DNA of 64,000 nt from Mesorhizobium sp. B1-1-8 (GTDB taxonomy: Bacteria > Pseudomonadota > Alphaproteobacteria > Rhizobiales > Rhizobiaceae): positions 2,705,501-2,769,500 of the forward strand of contig NZ_CP083956.1 in NCBI RefSeq assembly GCF_006442795.2, in the 5' to 3' direction. The translations under genes were made by a program, and so were the position numbers. Position 1 is the first letter of the stretch; each line of letters opens with the position of its first letter. The notes beneath the pieces were generated by a model. That model was not told where the DNA came from, did not search any database, and saw only the letters and a list, made by a program, of their open reading frames with translations. Shown in pieces: positions 7,938 through 17,300 of the stretch.

Positions 7938-8279
7938 ATGCCGTCGCTGAGCTTGCGCATAAACCTCGATCCCGACGGCCGCATCGGGCCGGGCAAGATC
8001 GAGTTGCTGGAGCAGATCGCCGCCTTCGGCTCGATCTCCGCCGCCGCGCGCGGCATGGAGATGTCCTATAAGCACGCCTGGGACCTCGTCGAGGACATGA
8101 ACAGGGTGTTCGGCAAGCCGCTGGTGGCTGCACAGACCGGAGGCAAGAAAGGCGGCGGCGCCCAGCTCACGCCGGTTGGCCTGGCCGTCGTCAGCCGCTT
8201 CCGCGCCATCGAGCGGGCGGCAAGTTCGGCGGCCGCCACGCATATGGCTGCGCTGCAGGCCGAAATCGACGCCGGCTGA
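7938..8279 (+). CDS. ModE-like winged-helix regulator (DNA-binding domain only)
   Basis: 113 residues from an ATG behind GGAGGAGCAG. The protein is the ModE N-terminal LysR-like winged helix: the segment LLEQIAAFGSISAAARGMEM contains the recognition helix, and GGKKGGGAQLTPVG forms the wing. It lacks the C-terminal tandem Mop domains of E. coli ModE, so it may sense molybdate indirectly or not at all. Its place after modABC suggests control of that operon. Confidence 0.85.
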   Translation: MPSLSLRINLDPDGRIGPGKIELLEQIAAFGSISAAARGMEMSYKHAWDLVEDMNRVFGKPLVAAQTGGKKGGGAQLTPVGLAVVSRFRAIERAASSAAATHMAALQAEIDAG

Positions 8280-8291
8280 GAATAGCTCGTC

Positions 8292-9065
8292 TTATTCCTC
8301 CGGCTCGTCCGGCTTGCGCAGCAGGTAGGTGTCCATGATCCAGCCCTTCCTTCGACGGGCTTCCTCGCGGATTTTTTCTATCTCGGCGCCGACATCGCCG
8401 AGCCGGCCGGACAGGATGATTTCATCCTCCGTGCCGAGATAGGCTCCCCACTGGATGAAGACATCCCTGTCGGCCAGCGTGTTGAAGGCGCATTTGCCGT
8501 CGAGCATCACCACCGTCGAGCCGGCATTGGCGGGCAGGCCCTCCTCGGACAGGCGGCGGCCGGTGGTAACCAGGATCGAATCGCCAATGCGGTTGAGCGC
8601 GGTCGCATGGGCGGCGGCAAGCGCCTGGATCGCGGTGATGCCCGGGATGATTTCAAGCTCGAACGCGACATTGCCTCTCTGGCGCACCCGCTCGAGAATG
8701 CGCAGCGCGCTGTCGTAGAGCGAAGGATCGCCCCAGATCAGGAAGGCGCCGCAGCCATCTTCGGCAAGCTCGTCGCGGATCAGCCCTTCATAAATCGACG
8801 CGATCGCCTCGTGCCAGTCATCGACGGTCGCGCGATAGGAAGAAGAAGGCTCGGCCCGCACCGGCACGTCGAACTCGACCCGGCGCGATTGCGGATTGGT
8901 GACGAAGCGGTCGCAAATATGCCGGCGCAACCCGGCGAGATCGCTCTTCCTGGCGCCCTTGTCGGGAATGAACAGCACGTCGGCGCGGTTCAGGCCGTTG
9001 ATGGCCTGGACCGTCATGTGCTCGGGATTGCCGGCGCCGATGCCGATGACGAGAAGCTTGCGCAT
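8292..9065 (-). CDS. cobF: Precorrin-6A synthase (deacetylating)
   Basis: 257 residues from the ATG at 9065, preceded by CAGGAGAG; the open frame extends upstream to 9182 but without a good start. The N-terminus MRKLLVIGIGAGNPEHMTVQ is the SAM-binding motif of the tetrapyrrole methylase fold, and FIPDKGARKSDL fits CobF. In the aerobic B12 pathway CobF methylates C-1 of precorrin-5 and releases acetate. It is alone here, away from other cob genes, converging with the mod operon regulator. Confidence 0.9.
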   Translation of the reverse strand: MRKLLVIGIGAGNPEHMTVQAINGLNRADVLFIPDKGARKSDLAGLRRHICDRFVTNPQSRRVEFDVPVRAEPSSSYRATVDDWHEAIASIYEGLIRDELAEDGCGAFLIWGDPSLYDSALRILERVRQRGNVAFELEIIPGITAIQALAAAHATALNRIGDSILVTTGRRLSEEGLPANAGSTVVMLDGKCAFNTLADRDVFIQWGAYLGTEDEIILSGRLGDVGAEIEKIREEARRRKGWIMDTYLLRKPDEPEE

Positions 9066-9202
9066 GAGCGCTCTCCTGCCCGATCGCGATCTGTGTGTCC
9101 AGATCGCTGCTGGTGCCAGACCGGCTCCTATGCGGGAAGGGCTTTGAAACACCGGGCCGACCGGGTAGGTTGGCCGCGGCATTGCCGCGAAAGGGGATTT
9201 TC

Positions 9203-10204
9203 ATGTTCCGCACCGTTCTGATCGCAGCCCTCACGCTCGCGGCCGCGCCGGCCTTCGCCAATGATTCGGTCGCCGAGCTCGGCACCGGCGGGCTGATCCT
9301 GTCGCGCAGCGATGCGGTGGCCATGCAAAGCGAGGATCTCTTCATCTCGCCGGAAAAGGTGACGGTCGACTATGTCTTCCACAACAACACCGACAAGGAT
9401 GTCGACGCCATCGTTGCCTTCCCGATGCCCGATATTTCGGGCGATCCCGAGGAAATGCCGGCAATCCCTGAAAACCAGAGCGACAATTTTCTCGGCTTCG
9501 AGGTGACGATCGACGGCGCGCCTGCCAAGCCGCAGCTCGAGCAGAAAGTGTTCGCGCTCGGCATCGACATCAGCGAAGACCTGAAGGCGCAGAATGTGCC
9601 GTTCAACCCGTTCGGCGACGCGGCAAAGGCGGCGCTGGCGAAGCTGCCGAAGGCGGTTGCCGAAGACTGGGAGAACCGCGGCATCGTCATCCAGGACGCC
9701 TCCAGCGACCCGGGCACCACGCCTTCCTACTCGCCGTTCTGGCAGTTGCGTTCGACCTATTGGTGGCGCTCGACCTTTCCGGCCAACAAGGACGTTCACG
9801 TTTCGCACCGCTACAGGCCGAGCGTCGGCGGCACGTCATCGGTCAGTTTCTTTTATGACGGCAAATTCCAGGGCCAGTACGAAACCTACAAGAGCCGCTA
9901 TTGCATGGACCAGACATTCGAGAACGCGGTGCGCAAGGAGGCCAAGGACAATCCGGACGGCTATCCGAAATACTACGAAAGCCGCATTGCCTATATCCTG
10001 ACCACGGGCGGCAACTGGGCGGCCGGCAGCATCGGCAAGTTCAAGCTGACCGTCGAGAAGGGCAATCCGAAGGCGCTGGTCTCGTTCTGCGGCGACAATG
10101 TCAGAAAGACCGGGCCGACCAGCTTCGAGATGACGGCCGATGATTACTATCCCGAGCACGACATCGACATCCTGATCCTCGAGCCGTCGGACAGCGCGAA
10201 CTGA
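9203..10204 (+). CDS. DUF4424 family secreted protein
   Basis: 333 residues. A clear signal peptide (about 1-20, cleavage after AFA) is followed by NDSVAELGTGGLILSRSD, the hallmark opening of DUF4424. The start at 9203 has a GAAAGGGG ribosome site; the longer frame from 9095 would hide the signal peptide. It is probably periplasmic, with a beta-rich fold and two cysteines. The stop overlaps the folA start (TGATG), so the two are co-translated. Function unknown. Confidence 0.85.
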   Translation: MFRTVLIAALTLAAAPAFANDSVAELGTGGLILSRSDAVAMQSEDLFISPEKVTVDYVFHNNTDKDVDAIVAFPMPDISGDPEEMPAIPENQSDNFLGFEVTIDGAPAKPQLEQKVFALGIDISEDLKAQNVPFNPFGDAAKAALAKLPKAVAEDWENRGIVIQDASSDPGTTPSYSPFWQLRSTYWWRSTFPANKDVHVSHRYRPSVGGTSSVSFFYDGKFQGQYETYKSRYCMDQTFENAVRKEAKDNPDGYPKYYESRIAYILTTGGNWAAGSIGKFKLTVEKGNPKALVSFCGDNVRKTGPTSFEMTADDYYPEHDIDILILEPSDSAN

Positions 10205-10722
10205 TGGATATCGCGATCTATGTCGCCATTGCCCAGAATGGCGTGATCGGGCGCGACGGGGGCCTGCCGTGGCGGCTTTCCACCGATCTCAAGCGCTTCA
10301 AGGCCGACACGATGGGCAAGCCGATCATCATGGGCCGCAAGACCTATGAAGGCATCGGCCGGCCGCTGCCCGGCCGCCTCAACATCGTGGTGACGCGCGA
10401 CAAGGGCTGGCGCGCCGACGGCATCGAGGTCGCCCATTCGCTCGATGAGGCAATTACGCTGGCCAGGGTGCGCGGCCGCTGCATGGCCGGCGCGGAGGAA
10501 ATCTGCGTCGTCGGCGGCGGCGAAATCTATGCCCAGGCGCTGCCGCTTGCCGATCGCCTGCATGTCACCCATGTGCTGGCCACGGTCGACGGCGACGCGC
10601 ATTTCCCGCCGATCGACCCCGCAATCTGGCGGATCGTCCGCGCGCAAGATTTTCCGGCGGGCGAAAAGGACAGCCACGCGACGCGCTATACTGTCTATGA
10701 GAGGCGGGGCGAGGGTCATTGA
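10204..10722 (+). CDS. folA: Dihydrofolate reductase
   Basis: 172 residues. The substrate and NADPH motifs are in order: IAIYVAIAQNGVIGRDGGLPWRLS (in part), MGRKTYEGIGRPLPGR and the glycine-rich VVGGGEIYAQALP. It reduces dihydrofolate to THF, completing the thymidylate cycle with ThyA encoded upstream. It starts within the DUF4424 stop codon. hflK follows after 142 bp. Confidence 0.96.
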   Translation: MDIAIYVAIAQNGVIGRDGGLPWRLSTDLKRFKADTMGKPIIMGRKTYEGIGRPLPGRLNIVVTRDKGWRADGIEVAHSLDEAITLARVRGRCMAGAEEICVVGGGEIYAQALPLADRLHVTHVLATVDGDAHFPPIDPAIWRIVRAQDFPAGEKDSHATRYTVYERRGEGH

Positions 10723-10864
10723 GACGACAAAGGGTCGCTGCCGGCCCAAATCGGACGGTGCGGACAGCAGATCGCGTTGAAAGCGCGTCAAGGCGTCCCT
10801 ATAGAAGTACGAGATTAGGATTGCGCCGTAAGGCCTTGAGGGAATCCCGAGCGAAAGGACATTC

Positions 10865-11977
10865 ATGCCCTGGAACGACAAGAGCGGTGGCGGCGGCCCT
10901 TGGGGCGGCGGCGGCAATCAGGGACCCTGGGGGCAGGGGCCGAAGGGGCCGAGCGGCCCTCCCGGTTCGCCTCCCGACCTCGAAGACATCATCCGCCGCG
11001 GCCAGGACAGGCTGCGGCGTGCGCTTCCCGGCGGCGGTGGCGCCAGTCCGGCTGTTTTCGGGCTGATCGCGCTGGCGCTGGTGGTGCTGTGGACCTTCAA
11101 GGCAGTCTATACCGTGCAGCCGGACGAGGTCGCGGTCGAATTGCGCTTCGGCAAGCCGAAGGCCGAACTTTCGCAGCCCGGCCTGCATTTCCACTGGTGG
11201 CCGATCGAAACGGTCGAGACGGCCAAGATCTCCGAGCAACTGGTCAGCATCGGCGGCGGTTCGGGCACGACTTCGGGCCTCATGCTCTCCGGCGACCAGA
11301 ACATCGTCAACGTGCAGTTCTCGGTGGCCTACCAGGTCTCCGATCCACGGGCCTATCTGTTCGACGTCTCCGATCCCGACGGCATGCTGACGCAAGTGGC
11401 CGAGAGCGCCATGCGCGAAGCGGTCGGCCGGCGGCCGGCGCAGGACATCTTCCGCGACGATCGCCAGGGCATCGCGGCCGCGGTGCGCGAGATCATCCAG
11501 ACGACGCTCGACGGCTACAAGGCCGGTTTGCAGGTCAACGCGATCTCGATCGAGGACGCAGCACCGCCGCGCGAAGTGGCGGATGCCTTCGACGAAGTGC
11601 AGCGCGCCGAGCAGGACGAGGACAAGTTCGTCGAGCAGGCCAACCAATATTCCAACCAGAAGCTCGGCCAGGCGCGCGGCGCAGCGGCCCAGATCCGCGA
11701 GGACGCGGCCGCCTACAAGAACCGCGTCGTGCAGGAGGCGGAAGGCGAGGCGCAGCGCTTCATCTCCGTCTACAACGAATACGCCAAGGCGCCCGACGTG
11801 ACGCGCAAGCGGCTTTATCTGGAAACGATGGAGAGGATCCTGAAGGACTCGAATAAGGTCGTCGTCGAACAGGGCAACGGGCAGGGCGTGCTTCCCTATC
11901 TGCCGTTGCCGGCACTGCAGCCGAAGGCGCCGCCGGCGCCGGCCCCCATGGGCGCCACGACGGGAGGTAACCAGTGA
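10865..11977 (+). CDS. hflK: FtsH protease modulator HflK
   Basis: 370 residues. The first 40 residues are rich in Gly and Pro, a known HflK feature. One membrane helix at about 60-82 (FGLIALALVVLWTF) precedes a periplasmic SPFH/band-7 domain with the pattern QPDEVAVELRFGKP. With HflC it forms the large membrane cage around FtsH. Ribosome site GAAAGGAC. The tail of hflK carries GGGAGG, which serves the overlapping hflC start. Confidence 0.96.
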   Translation: MPWNDKSGGGGPWGGGGNQGPWGQGPKGPSGPPGSPPDLEDIIRRGQDRLRRALPGGGGASPAVFGLIALALVVLWTFKAVYTVQPDEVAVELRFGKPKAELSQPGLHFHWWPIETVETAKISEQLVSIGGGSGTTSGLMLSGDQNIVNVQFSVAYQVSDPRAYLFDVSDPDGMLTQVAESAMREAVGRRPAQDIFRDDRQGIAAAVREIIQTTLDGYKAGLQVNAISIEDAAPPREVADAFDEVQRAEQDEDKFVEQANQYSNQKLGQARGAAAQIREDAAAYKNRVVQEAEGEAQRFISVYNEYAKAPDVTRKRLYLETMERILKDSNKVVVEQGNGQGVLPYLPLPALQPKAPPAPAPMGATTGGNQ

Positions 11978-12948
11978 TGGCCAACCGTCTTCCCATCATT
12001 GCCGTCCTCGCGGCGGTCCTCCTGTTCCTGCTCTATTCCTCGGTGTTCGTAGTCAATGCGGGCCAGCAGGCGATCGTGCTCAGGTTCGGCGAGATCATCG
12101 ACGTCAAGAGCGAGCCCGGCATCTACTTCAAGGCGCCATTCGCCTTCTTCGACGCCGACAGCGTCCAGATGATCGAGAGGCGGGTGATGCGCTTCGACCT
12201 GGACAATATCCGCGTCCAGGTCTCCGGCGGCAAGTTCTACGAGGTCGATGCCTTCATCGCCTACCGCATCTCGGATCCGCGCACCTTCCGCGCCGCGGTA
12301 TCCGGCCAGGTGGAACTCGCCGAAGCCAGGTTGAAGACGCGCCTCGATGCGGCGCTGCGCCGCGTCTACGGTCTGCGCGACTTCGAGGCGGCACTCTCCG
12401 AGGAGCGCGCCGTGATGATGCGCGAAGTACGCGATCAGCTGCGGCCCGACGCCACCTCGCTCGGCCTCGATATCGAGGACGTGCGCATCCGCAGGACGGA
12501 TCTGACCGCGGAAGTCTCGCAGCAGACCTACGACCGCATGAAGGCCGAGCGCCTGGCCGAAGCCGAGCGGCTCAGGGCACGCGGCAACGAGGCGGCGCAG
12601 CGCATCAGGGCAAGAGCCGACCGCGAGGTCGTCGAGATCGTCGCCGAGGCGCAGAAGGAATCGGAGATCCTGCGCGGCGAGGGCGAGGCGCAGCGCAGCG
12701 CCACCTTCGCCGATGCCTATAAGCGCGATCCGGCCTTCTTCGATTTCTATCGCTCGATGAATGCCTATGGCACGGCCCTGGACAACAGCGGAACGACCAT
12801 GGTGCTGTCGCCCGAGTCCGAGTTCTTCCGCTACTTCCGTGATCCGGCAAGCAAGCCAGGTCCCGGACAGCCGGCGGCATCGCTACCGGCACCGGCCGGG
12901 TCTACCGCGCCCGCTGCCCCGGCCACACAACCCAGCACCGCCCAGTAG
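11977..12948 (+). CDS. hflC: FtsH protease modulator HflC
   Basis: 323 residues from the ATG at 11977, which shares its A with the hflK stop; a GTG one codon upstream is possible. The N-terminal membrane helix is at about 5-25, followed by the SPFH domain (NAGQQAIVLRFGEI). The C-terminus is a Pro/Ala-rich tail after about residue 295. It acts with HflK on FtsH. It is translationally coupled to hflK and followed after 6 bp by the DUF2065 gene. Confidence 0.95.
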   Translation: MANRLPIIAVLAAVLLFLLYSSVFVVNAGQQAIVLRFGEIIDVKSEPGIYFKAPFAFFDADSVQMIERRVMRFDLDNIRVQVSGGKFYEVDAFIAYRISDPRTFRAAVSGQVELAEARLKTRLDAALRRVYGLRDFEAALSEERAVMMREVRDQLRPDATSLGLDIEDVRIRRTDLTAEVSQQTYDRMKAERLAEAERLRARGNEAAQRIRARADREVVEIVAEAQKESEILRGEGEAQRSATFADAYKRDPAFFDFYRSMNAYGTALDNSGTTMVLSPESEFFRYFRDPASKPGPGQPAASLPAPAGSTAPAAPATQPSTAQ

Positions 12949-12954
12949 CGGGCG

Positions 12955-13140
12955 GTGCAGGATTTCCTGGCGGCAATCGGCCTGGTGCTGGTCGTCGAAG
13001 GCATTGTCTGTGGCGGGTTTCCGGGCCTGGCCCGGAAACTGGCGGCAGAGGTGCTGTCGATGCCGGAGAATATGCTGCGGCTCGGCGGGCTGGCGGCGAT
13101 CGCCGTCGGCGTCGGTATTGTCTGGCTGGTCCGCGGCTAG
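12955..13140 (+). CDS. DUF2065 family small membrane protein
   Basis: 61 residues with two hydrophobic helices (about 4-22 and 42-60) joined by GFPGLARKLAAEVLSMPENMLR, the conserved DUF2065 pattern. The start is GTG at 12955, 6 bp after hflC; no in-frame ATG covers the first helix. Genes of this family are often found between hflC and a DegP-type protease, as here, suggesting a role in the HflKC-FtsH system. Function is not proven. Confidence 0.85.
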   Translation: MQDFLAAIGLVLVVEGIVCGGFPGLARKLAAEVLSMPENMLRLGGLAAIAVGVGIVWLVRG

Positions 13141-13154
13141 TTGTTTGTTTTTAC

Positions 13155-13198
13155 GCAATTCCGGACGGAAAACCGCTGCGCACTTTTCCTGGAATTGC
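13155..13198. repeat. Extragenic palindromic element
   Basis: GCAATTCC (13155-13162) and GGAATTGC (13191-13198) bound a 44-bp element whose interior (GGACGGAAAACCGC ... CACTTTTCCT) is also partly self-complementary. It lies in the 209-bp gap between the DUF2065 gene and degP. I recognise the pattern as a small intergenic repeat common in Mesorhizobium. Beyond it, TTGACG (13229-13234) with a weak AT-rich -10 may be the degP promoter. Confidence 0.6.
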
Positions 13199-13349
13199 TC
13201 GAGTGAAAATTCCTTGGTGCCGCGGCGATTGACGTTTTATCTTCCACCGATAGCTATAGCCGCAAACGCGCCTTATTTCTTACCAACATGACAGGACACG
13301 GCGTTTTTGCGGAAGCGCTTTTCCAGTTCAGAAACACCGGGAGGCCACG

Positions 13350-14870
13350 ATGATATCCCACACCCTGTTGCGCGCGGCACGGCGCACGCTGTTCGCCGGC
13401 GCCACGGCATTCGTCGTCGGCACGCTTGCCGTACCGTCCTTCGTCAGCCCGACGGTGGCGGCGGACGGTCCGCCCTCGGTCGCCGATCTCGCCCAGGGCC
13501 TGCTTGGCGCGGTGGTCAACATCTCGACCTCGCAGACCGTGAAAGGCACGGAGGGTCCTGGCGCGGTGCCGATGCCGCAGCTCCCCGAAGGCTCGCCCTT
13601 CCAGGACTTTTTCGATGACTTCTTCAAGAACCGCGGCGGCGACAAGGGTGGTGGCGGCCAGAAAGTGCAGTCGCTCGGTTCCGGCTTCGTCATCGATGCC
13701 GAACAGGGCATCGTTGTGACCAACAACCACGTCATTGCCGATGCCGACGATATCGAGGTGAATTTCTCCGACGGCGTGACGCTGAAGGCGACGCTTGTCG
13801 GCACTGATACCAAGACAGACGTCGCGGTGCTGAAGGTCGATCCGAAGGGCCACAAGCTGACGGCGGTGAAGTTCGGCGATTCTACCAAAATGCGCGTCGG
13901 CGACTGGGTGATGGCGATCGGCAATCCGTTCGGCCTCGGCGGTACGGTGACGGTCGGCATCGTCTCGGCGCGTAACCGCGACATCAATTCCGGTCCCTAT
14001 GATGACTTCATCCAGACGGATGCGGCCATCAATCGCGGCAATTCCGGCGGTCCGCTGTTCAATAGCGCCGGCGAGGTCATCGGCATCAACACGGCGATCA
14101 TCTCGCCGTCGGGCGGCTCGATCGGCATCGGCTTCTCCATCCCCTCGCAGCTTGCCTCCGGCGTCGTCGACCAGCTTCGCCAGTTTGGCGAGACGCGGCG
14201 CGGCTGGCTTGGCGTGCGCATCCAGCCGGTGACGGACGACATTGCCGAAAGCCTCGGCATGGCGACCGCCAAAGGCGCGCTGGTCGCCGGCGTCATCAAG
14301 GGCGGCCCGGTCGACAATGGCACCGTGCAGGCCGGCGACGTCATCATCAAGTTCGACGGCAAGGACATCCACGAGATGCGCGACCTGCCGCGCGTGGTCG
14401 CCGAAAGCCAGGTCGGCAAGGCGGTCGATGTCGTGATCGTGCGTAAGGGCGTCGAGCAGACGGTGAAGGTGACGCTCGGTCGGCTCGAGGATGGCGAGAA
14501 ACTGGCCAGCGGCGGTGAAAACGGCAACACCGATCAGGGCAAGGGCGACAAGGCGACGCCTCCGGTATCGTCGGCTTCCGTGCTCGGCATGACGATCGGC
14601 GAGCTCAATGACCAGACAAGGCAGAAATTCGGCATCGCGGCCGATGTCTCCGGCGTCGTGGTCACCGACGTCGCCAAGAATTCGGCGGCCGCCGAGCGCG
14701 GCATCCAGCCGGGCGAGGTGATCACCGAGATCGCGCAGGAGTCGGTCGGCACGCCGAAGGACGTCATGGACCGGATCGGTGCGCTGAAGGAACAGGGGCG
14801 CAAGAACGCGCTGCTGATGCTTGCGTCCAAGACCGGCGAATTGCGCTTCGTGACGATCCGGATGGATTGA
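13350..14870 (+). CDS. degP: Do-family periplasmic serine protease (DegP/HtrA)
   Basis: 506 residues from an ATG behind GGGAGG. The N-terminal signal peptide spans about 1-38. The catalytic triad is visible as His127 (TNNHVIAD), Asp157 (KTDVAVLK) and Ser232 (GNSGGPLFN). Two PDZ domains follow at about 290-380 and 400-500. A Gly-rich insertion at 98-107 lies before the protease core. It degrades or refolds misfolded envelope proteins. Its position after hflKC matches a common alphaproteobacterial arrangement of envelope quality-control genes. Confidence 0.95.
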   Translation: MISHTLLRAARRTLFAGATAFVVGTLAVPSFVSPTVAADGPPSVADLAQGLLGAVVNISTSQTVKGTEGPGAVPMPQLPEGSPFQDFFDDFFKNRGGDKGGGGQKVQSLGSGFVIDAEQGIVVTNNHVIADADDIEVNFSDGVTLKATLVGTDTKTDVAVLKVDPKGHKLTAVKFGDSTKMRVGDWVMAIGNPFGLGGTVTVGIVSARNRDINSGPYDDFIQTDAAINRGNSGGPLFNSAGEVIGINTAIISPSGGSIGIGFSIPSQLASGVVDQLRQFGETRRGWLGVRIQPVTDDIAESLGMATAKGALVAGVIKGGPVDNGTVQAGDVIIKFDGKDIHEMRDLPRVVAESQVGKAVDVVIVRKGVEQTVKVTLGRLEDGEKLASGGENGNTDQGKGDKATPPVSSASVLGMTIGELNDQTRQKFGIAADVSGVVVTDVAKNSAAAERGIQPGEVITEIAQESVGTPKDVMDRIGALKEQGRKNALLMLASKTGELRFVTIRMD

Positions 14871-14904
14871 TTCCGGAGATACTGACAACCCATTGAGGTT
14901 CAAG

Positions 14905-14934
14905 AAAAAGGGCGGTTAGCGGACCGCCCTTTTT
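14905..14934. terminator. Bidirectional terminator between degP and the acetyltransferase
   Basis: AAAAAGGGCGGT (14905-14916) and ACCGCCCTTTTT (14923-14934) form a perfect 12-bp stem with a 6-nt loop and T runs in both directions. The two genes converge on it. The stop codon of the minus-strand gene (14918-14916) lies at the loop edge. Confidence 0.9.
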
Positions 14935-15488
14935 CGTGCCCGCCAATCCTCGCGCGACAGCCTGTAGAGGACATGCCGCTTGAGATGCGGATGACTGTCG
15001 GGAACGGCCGGATGATCGAAGTCGCCGGCCGGATCGGCGCGCATGCCGAGGCGTTTCATGACGGCGACGGAGCGGTGGTTCTCAGCGACGGCAAAGGAAA
15101 CGATTTCACCCAGCCCGAGCGTTTCAAAGCCGAAGGCGAGCCAGGCTTCAGCCGCTTCGGTGACATAGCCCTTGCCCCAGAATTCCGGCGCCAGCCGCCA
15201 GCCGATCTCGATCGTGCCGTCCGGTAGCGATGGCACATCATCCGTATCCAGGAGACCGACGAAGCCGACGCATTCGCCGGTGGCCGCGATCTCGGCGGCG
15301 GCGAAGCCGTAGCCATCCTCCTCGATCCAGCCGCGCAATTCGTCCATCTTGGCATCCGCGGCGGCACGATCGCGGCGGAATGGGAAGAACTCCATGACGC
15401 GCTCGTCGGAGTTGATGCGATGGAAGAGCGCGCGGTCGCGCTCTTCCCAGTTGCGCAGGATGAGGCGTTCGGTCCGGATCGGCTTCAT
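14916..15488 (-). CDS. GNAT family N-acetyltransferase (RimJ/RimL type)
   Basis: 190 residues. It starts TERLILRNWEERDRALF, the typical opening of RimJ/RimL-like acetyltransferases. The acetyl-CoA-binding motif A is WRLAPEFWGKGYVTEAAEAW, followed by FAVAENHRSVAVMKRLGM. The substrate may be a protein N-terminus or a small amine. The start at 15488 overlaps the serB stop (15485) by 4 nt, so it is translated from the serB transcript. Confidence 0.9.
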   Translation of the reverse strand: MKPIRTERLILRNWEERDRALFHRINSDERVMEFFPFRRDRAAADAKMDELRGWIEEDGYGFAAAEIAATGECVGFVGLLDTDDVPSLPDGTIEIGWRLAPEFWGKGYVTEAAEAWLAFGFETLGLGEIVSFAVAENHRSVAVMKRLGMRADPAGDFDHPAVPDSHPHLKRHVLYRLSREDWRARKRAVR

Positions 15489-16372
15489 TGCACGAATTCC
15501 TCCCGGCGATAGCCCTGGAGATAAAGCAGCGCCGTCAGATCGCTATGGTCGATGCGGATCCTTGCCTGCTCCGCCACGACCGGCTTGGCGTGGAGGGCGA
15601 CACCCGTCCCGGCAAGGCGGATCATGTCGAGATCGTTGGCGCCGTCGCCGACGGCAAGCGCGTCGGCGGTCGTCAGGCCAAGCCTTGCCGCGATGTCGAG
15701 CAGCGCTTCGGCCTTGGCGGCGCGGCCGAGAATCGGCTCGGCCACCATGCCGGTGAACCTGCCGTTTTGCTCAACCAGATGGTTGGCGCGGTTTTCCTGA
15801 AAGCCGAGCATTGCCGCGATGCGGCTGGTGAAGACATCGAAACCGCCGGAGACCAGCACGGTCCAGGCGCCGTTGGCGCGCATCGTCCGCACCAGCGCGC
15901 GGCCACCTGCGGCCAGCGTCAACCGGTTGGCGATGATGCGGTCGACCACGGCTGTGTCGAGACCTTTCAGCAAGGCGACGCGCTCGCGTAAAGCCGGCTC
16001 GAACGCGATCTCGCCATTCATCGACCGCGCCGTAATCGCGGCGACATAGGCCTTGACGCCGATCTCGTCAGCCAGCTCGTCGATGCATTCCTGGTCGATC
16101 ATCGTCGAATCCATATCGGCAAGCAGGATCTTCTTCCGCCTGCCTTCGGCGGGCTGGACGACGATGTCGACCGGCTCGGAGGCGAGTGCCGCCCGCAGGT
16201 TGGCTGTCATTTCGCCGACGTCGGGATCCTCCGGCAGGACGAGATCGCAGGCGATGCCTTCAGCCAGCCAACGAAGGTCGCTTGCGCCGGACGCACGTGA
16301 GGCCATATTCGCAAGCGGGGCCGACACTGTGCGGTCTTGCGGATGGGATATAAGCGTGGCGATCAGCGGCAT
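15485..16372 (-). CDS. serB: Phosphoserine phosphatase
   Basis: 295 residues from the ATG at 16372 (MPLIATLISHPQD); the frame is open further upstream to 16513 but that part would overlap miaA. The HAD nucleophile motif is ADMDSTMID (Asp86, Asp88). Motif II VSGGFDVF and the Mg-binding GDGANDLDM are present. The N-terminal region is ACT-like. It performs the last step of serine synthesis. It is divergent from miaA with only 34 bp between starts and is followed by the acetyltransferase. Confidence 0.95.
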   Translation of the reverse strand: MPLIATLISHPQDRTVSAPLANMASRASGASDLRWLAEGIACDLVLPEDPDVGEMTANLRAALASEPVDIVVQPAEGRRKKILLADMDSTMIDQECIDELADEIGVKAYVAAITARSMNGEIAFEPALRERVALLKGLDTAVVDRIIANRLTLAAGGRALVRTMRANGAWTVLVSGGFDVFTSRIAAMLGFQENRANHLVEQNGRFTGMVAEPILGRAAKAEALLDIAARLGLTTADALAVGDGANDLDMIRLAGTGVALHAKPVVAEQARIRIDHSDLTALLYLQGYRREEFVQ

Positions 16373-16406
16373 CGAGAATTCCGGCGAGCAAGCGGGCGAC
16401 GGCCGC

Positions 16407-17300
16407 GTGACGAACGCGATCCTGATAGCGGGGCCGACCGCCAGCGGCAAGTCGGCGCTGGCGCTCGATCTCGCCGAGCGCAAGGGCGGTGTCATCGTCA
16501 ACACCGATTCCATGCAGGGCTATTCGGTGCTCGACGTGCTGACGGCGCGTCCAAGTGCCGCCGAACTGGCACGCGTACCGCATTTCCTCTACGGCCATGT
16601 GCATCCGTCGACAGCCTATTCCACCGGCGCCTGGCTGCGCGATGTAACCCGGCTGATCGCGGCTGGCGTCCTGTCGGGGCGGCCGGTCATCTTCGTCGGC
16701 GGCACCGGGCTCTACTTTCGCGCGCTCGCCGAAGGCATCTCGGACATGCCCGACATTCCGCAATCGGTTCGCGAGCGCTGGCGCTACGAGCTCAAGGAGC
16801 AGGGGGCTGAAAGGCTGCATCGCATTCTGATGCGCGAGGATTCGACCGTGGCCATGCAACTCAGGCCGACCGACGGCCAGCGCATCGTACGGGCTCTCGA
16901 AGTGCTCGACGCTTCAGGGCGGTCGATTCTCGAATGGCAGGCGGCGCGCGGCCGGCCGCTCGTCGATCGCGACAGCGCCCGTTTCCTGGTGATCGAGCCG
17001 GACCGCGGCGAACTGATCGAGCGCATCGAGGCGCGGTTCGACCACATGCTCGACAAGGGCGCGCTTGATGAAGTCAGGCGATTGATGGCGCTTGATCTCG
17101 ATCCGGACCTTCCGGCGATGAAAGCGATCGGCGTGCGCGAGCTGCAGGCCGCTATTGCCGGGCAAATGAGCTTTCCCGAAGCAATCGAGCACGCCAAAAC
17201 CGCGACCCGCCAATATGCCAAGCGCCAGGCGACCTGGTTCAGGCACCAGCTGGGACCGGAATGGCAGAGGCTCCGCCCGGGCGATGCGCTGGCAGATTGA
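16407..17300 (+). CDS. miaA: tRNA dimethylallyltransferase
   Basis: 297 residues from the GTG at 16407 (VTNAILIAGPTASGKSALAL). A second in-frame GTG at 16356 would add 17 residues and overlap serB. The P-loop GPTASGKS, the catalytic region NTDSMQGY, VGGTGLYFRAL and the C-terminal TRQYAKRQATWFR are typical. It adds dimethylallyl to A37 of tRNAs reading UNN codons. Start is the only uncertainty. Confidence 0.94.
   Translation: MTNAILIAGPTASGKSALALDLAERKGGVIVNTDSMQGYSVLDVLTARPSAAELARVPHFLYGHVHPSTAYSTGAWLRDVTRLIAAGVLSGRPVIFVGGTGLYFRALAEGISDMPDIPQSVRERWRYELKEQGAERLHRILMREDSTVAMQLRPTDGQRIVRALEVLDASGRSILEWQAARGRPLVDRDSARFLVIEPDRGELIERIEARFDHMLDKGALDEVRRLMALDLDPDLPAMKAIGVRELQAAIAGQMSFPEAIEHAKTATRQYAKRQATWFRHQLGPEWQRLRPGDALAD

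Noticed and set aside
13254..14903. 549-codon open frame antisense to degP
   Set aside because: Low-complexity Arg/His/Asp-rich translation typical of an antisense frame; degP has clear motifs and a good start.
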